Origin: Clostridium thermobutyricum
Lineage (GTDB): Bacteria; Bacillota; Clostridia; Ch29
Reading direction: 5' to 3'
Length of the DNA: 45,189 bases
Assembly: GCA_016842005.1 (NCBI GenBank)
Contig: JAENYD010000018.1
Span: forward strand, 1 to 45,189
Shown here one piece after another: positions 43,274 through 45,189 of the stretch. The first letter of the stretch is position 1; each line of letters starts with the position of its first letter. The translations under genes were made by a program, and so were the position numbers. Below the pieces are notes generated by a model. That model was not told the origin of the DNA. It ran no database searches and saw nothing but the letters and a program-made list of their open reading frames with translations.

Positions 43274-43813
43274 ATGCGTCATCTAATCAAAGGCTTTCTG
43301 GATGAGAACCAGCTGAACAAAAAACTGTATATTGCAGGGATTATTAACAGAGACCCCGGGGCTTTAGGAGTTTTGAACAAACGGTTTAACGACTATGTAT
43401 TCAGGCTGTACCTGTGCAGCTACATCAAAAAGTCCATCTGCAACGCATCCAGGGATATAAAGAAAAAACAAAACATACAGGGTAAAAGGGAGAAATTGTG
43501 CCTGAACGTCATAGAGGTTGATTTTGAAGAAGAGAGAGTAAATACCATACCTGACCTTCAGGTGGATTTTCTTGATGAGATATTTAGCAATGGCGGTATC
43601 AATAACTGCAGCGAGATGGTTATCTCGGACAGAAGACTGTCGGCAGCTTTGAGCAGTCTGACCGAAAGGCAGAGGGAGATTATCTTCAAATGCATACTTC
43701 AGGAGAAGGAAGAGGGAGAAGTGGCTGAAGAACTGATGATAACCAGGCAGGCAGTGAATAAGACCAAAAACGTCGCTTTGGAAAAACTGAAGAAGCGATT
43801 GGAAGTGATTTGA
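43274..43813 (+). CDS. SigO-like sigma subunit (region 4 protein)
   Basis: A 179-residue sigma-70-family protein. The C-terminal part (about residues 118-178) is region 4: LSAALSSLTERQREIIFKCI, then EEGEVAEELMITRQAVNKTK, a helix-turn-helix that reads -35 DNA. The N-terminal 110 residues are basic and helical (CSYIKKSICNASRDIKKKQN) and lack a complete region 2 with core-binding and -10 motifs. In Bacillus subtilis SigO (YvrI) likewise works with a separate region-2 protein, RsoA, and YvrJ is encoded in the same locus. The same three-gene set is present here. GGAG lies nine bases before ATG 43274. Function by homology only. Confidence 0.75.
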   Translation: MRHLIKGFLDENQLNKKLYIAGIINRDPGALGVLNKRFNDYVFRLYLCSYIKKSICNASRDIKKKQNIQGKREKLCLNVIEVDFEEERVNTIPDLQVDFLDEIFSNGGINNCSEMVISDRRLSAALSSLTERQREIIFKCILQEKEEGEVAEELMITRQAVNKTKNVALEKLKKRLEVI

Positions 43814-43981
43814 ATGGGACCGATTTTTGAGCTGATTGGAAATGTAGGGTTTCCTATAGCGGTTGCAGTCTTTCTTCTGGTGAGGATAGAGAAAAAACTT
43901 GATGATGTCAACAAGACACTCATCAACATGCTGGAGAGAATTAACGTAATACTGAGTGGTGATAGATGTGGAAGACAATGA
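43814..43981 (+). CDS. YvrJ-family small membrane protein, 55 aa
   Basis: Starts at the ATG directly after the stop of the sigma gene (GGAAGTG seven bases upstream). The 55 residues begin MGPIFELIGNVGFPIAVAVF with one membrane span, then LLVRIEKKLDDVNKTLINML and a polar tail. IGNVGFPIAVAVFLLVRIE is the YvrJ family signature. In Bacillus the yvrJ gene lies beside oxdC in the SigO/RsoA locus. No function is known; it might modulate the sigma pair at the membrane. Too short for ordinary gene finding. Confidence 0.8.
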   Translation: MGPIFELIGNVGFPIAVAVFLLVRIEKKLDDVNKTLINMLERINVILSGDRCGRQ

Positions 43982-44201
43982 ATTGAGAGAACTGCTTGAA
44001 GCCGCACAAAATGGAGACGACACTGCCATGGGCCAACTATTGGAGGTATTCAAGCCTGTCATTCTCAAAAACTGCATGATAGACAACAGGTTTGATGAAG
44101 ACTGCTTTCAGGAGTTGAGTCTGAAGTTTATAAAGTGCATTAAGAATTTTAAATTTGATAAGGAGATAGACATATACTCATGTTTGAAAGAACAGATATA
44201 A
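43956..44201 (+). CDS. RsoA-like sigma region-2 protein
   Basis: A protein of 81 residues from GTG 43956 (77 from GTG 43968, which has GAGTGGTG ahead and may be the better start). The sequence NELRELLEAAQNGDDTAMGQ, then LLEVFKPVILKNC and DEDCFQELSLKFIKCIKNF, fits the short helix-turn-helix/region-2 family that includes Bacillus RsoA (YvrHa). RsoA supplies core-binding and -10 functions missing from SigO. It overlaps the YvrJ gene by 26 bp. With the 43274 gene it would make a two-subunit sigma factor. A clean terminator follows. Confidence 0.72.
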   Translation: MVIDVEDNELRELLEAAQNGDDTAMGQLLEVFKPVILKNCMIDNRFDEDCFQELSLKFIKCIKNFKFDKEIDIYSCLKEQI

Positions 44202-44236
44202 CTAAAAATTAATTTTAAACTAGCAATTGATAAAGA

Positions 44237-44257
44237 AGCGGCCAGGGCCGCTTTTTT
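44237..44257 (+). terminator. Terminator of the sigma operon
   Basis: AGCGGC (44237-44242) and GCCGCT (44247-44252) around CAGG, then a T run to 44257. It closes the three-gene unit and separates it from the lipoprotein gene. Confidence 0.85.
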
Positions 44258-44339
44258 ATTGTATAACGAAAACCACCTGCTAAGCTGAAAAGGGCATGAT
44301 TCCATCACAAATATTATGGTATAAATGTAAAATATATGA

Positions 44340-44401
44340 TATAATAAAATTGATAATTCACGGAATCGGACGGAGAGCTGCATACTTTTCTCGAAAGCTC
44401 T
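44340..44401 (+). promoter_or_regulatory. Possible promoter and leader hairpin of the lipoprotein gene
   Basis: TATAAT at 44340-44345 lacks a good -35 at normal spacing. Further on, AGAGCT (44374-44379) and AGCTCT (44396-44401) can pair, followed by GATAATTTT. This might be an alternative-sigma promoter region with a weak leader structure. Low certainty. Confidence 0.3.
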
Positions 44402-44442
44402 GATAATTTTAACTCTGAAAGATTAAAAGGAGTGTTTAAATT

Positions 44443-45189
44443 ATGAGATCTGGAGGCAGGACAGGAAAACAGTTGATGGGTGTTTTCATATTTATATTGC
44501 TGACCGGTTTAATTCTATCCGGTTGTTCTGTTCAGGACACACATACCGCAAACGAAGGAAACGGGTCCGAACAGCAGTCTTCAATTGCCGAAAGCCCTGA
44601 TAACGTTGAAGAAGGTACAGATAATGAAGAAGAAAATATTATACCTTCCTCTGAAGTGAAAGATCTTACCTGGAAATCGGAAGGAGTACCATATACAGAA
44701 CCTTTTAAACTGATTGACGCATCCCATCTGCCTTTCACCACTTATATACCGGAAGAGGATTGGACTGCAATTTCAATTGATAATGGTGTTGTTTTTAAGT
44801 TCAAGCACAATGGGCAAATCAAAGTCGTATTTTTAGATAAAGGCACAACTCAACAAGACGCTGAACAGTATTTTCAAAAGATTGTAAATCAGTATCCCGA
44901 GATTTATGAAGAGAAGGACGATACTCAATCATGGGTTATTTTGTCTTATCATATGTATGATAAGACAAAGGGAGATGTTGAATACTGGAAATATGCAGAT
45001 GCCATTTTAGGGGAACGAAACAACCAGTACCTTATTATTATCTGGGGTATGGATAATTTCGAATATGCAGAAGTGTTTTATCCTATGGTGAAGGTGGTTT
45101 TTAAACAGTGGCGTTGGAGAGATACAGATGAGTTATTAGGTATCTTAGTTCTAAAATCTTTCGCAAAATGGAAAGAAAAATTAACATGA
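44443..45189 (+). CDS. Lipoprotein of unknown function, 248 aa
   Basis: Signal QLMGVFIFILLTGLILSGC with lipobox ILSGC, then a Ser/Glu/Asn-rich linker (about residues 30-70) and a globular domain: LIDASHLPFTTYIPEEDW, VVFKFKHNGQIKVVFLDKG, TTQQDAEQYFQKIVNQYPEI, YLIIIWGMDNFEYAEVFYPM. The stop codon is the last three bases of the window, so the gene is complete. AAAGGAG precedes the ATG. AT content appears higher than in the genes upstream. I recognise no family with certainty. It follows the split-sigma operon and is the nearest candidate for control by it, which is inference from position only. Confidence 0.75.
   Translation: MRSGGRTGKQLMGVFIFILLTGLILSGCSVQDTHTANEGNGSEQQSSIAESPDNVEEGTDNEEENIIPSSEVKDLTWKSEGVPYTEPFKLIDASHLPFTTYIPEEDWTAISIDNGVVFKFKHNGQIKVVFLDKGTTQQDAEQYFQKIVNQYPEIYEEKDDTQSWVILSYHMYDKTKGDVEYWKYADAILGERNNQYLIIIWGMDNFEYAEVFYPMVKVVFKQWRWRDTDELLGILVLKSFAKWKEKLT

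Overview
The window looks like the chromosome of an endospore-forming member of the Clostridia (low-to-mid GC Firmicutes). Signs are AddAB instead of RecBCD, a CotF-type coat protein, the cortex amidase CwlD, a split two-subunit transketolase, CsaB wall-polymer pyruvylation, the acpS-lipoprotein-alr-ndoAI-ndoA order known from Bacillus, and strong GGAGG ribosome sites with many GTG/TTG starts. Nearly all genes are on the + strand. No rRNA, tRNA, CRISPR array or intact transposase was seen.

Layout. 1-584: a palindromic dispersed repeat (copy A) and leader. 585-3535: Dph6-like PP-loop ATPase, a PaaG-like crotonase, a decayed MocR/ArsM chimera and a GNAT acetyltransferase. 3752-15876: a tight recombination/repair operon, addB-addA-sbcD-sbcC. 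16038-19470: small genes on both strands, including a CAAX-type membrane protease, two coat-type proteins, an orphan HypA-like protein and a coiled-coil protein. 19619-25113: acpS, nnr, a CBS protein, a YdcC-like lipoprotein, alr, then the ndoAI/ndoA (MazEF-type) toxin-antitoxin pair behind a promoter flanked by a 15-bp inverted repeat. 25235-28133: a CsoR-type repressor, an operator-like site on a promoter, and one 820-residue polypeptide joining CoA-disulfide reductase, rhodanese, TusA and DsrE domains.

28399-37747: two small conserved proteins, cwlD on the minus strand, an exported protein, then a wall-polymer cluster (DUF5693 membrane protein, CsaB, TagA-type glycosyltransferase, a methyltransferase) running into the split transketolase, and a PrcB-domain lipoprotein. 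37809-38193 holds repeat copy B. 38194-42972: a Lon-like protease, 5-formyl-THF cyclo-ligase on the minus strand, and ftsEX. 43274-45189: a probable split sigma factor, with a SigO-like region-4 protein, a YvrJ-like peptide and an RsoA-like region-2 protein in one operon, followed by a lipoprotein gene.

The most notable items are (1) the SigO/YvrJ/RsoA-type two-subunit sigma operon with no oxalate decarboxylase beside it, (2) a family of at least five palindromic intergenic repeats, one of which may have displaced the 5' region of a small gene, (3) the CsoR-controlled four-domain sulfur-transfer fusion, and (4) the inverted repeat that builds face-to-face promoters in front of the toxin-antitoxin pair. 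All family assignments were made by reading motifs; no database search was run.
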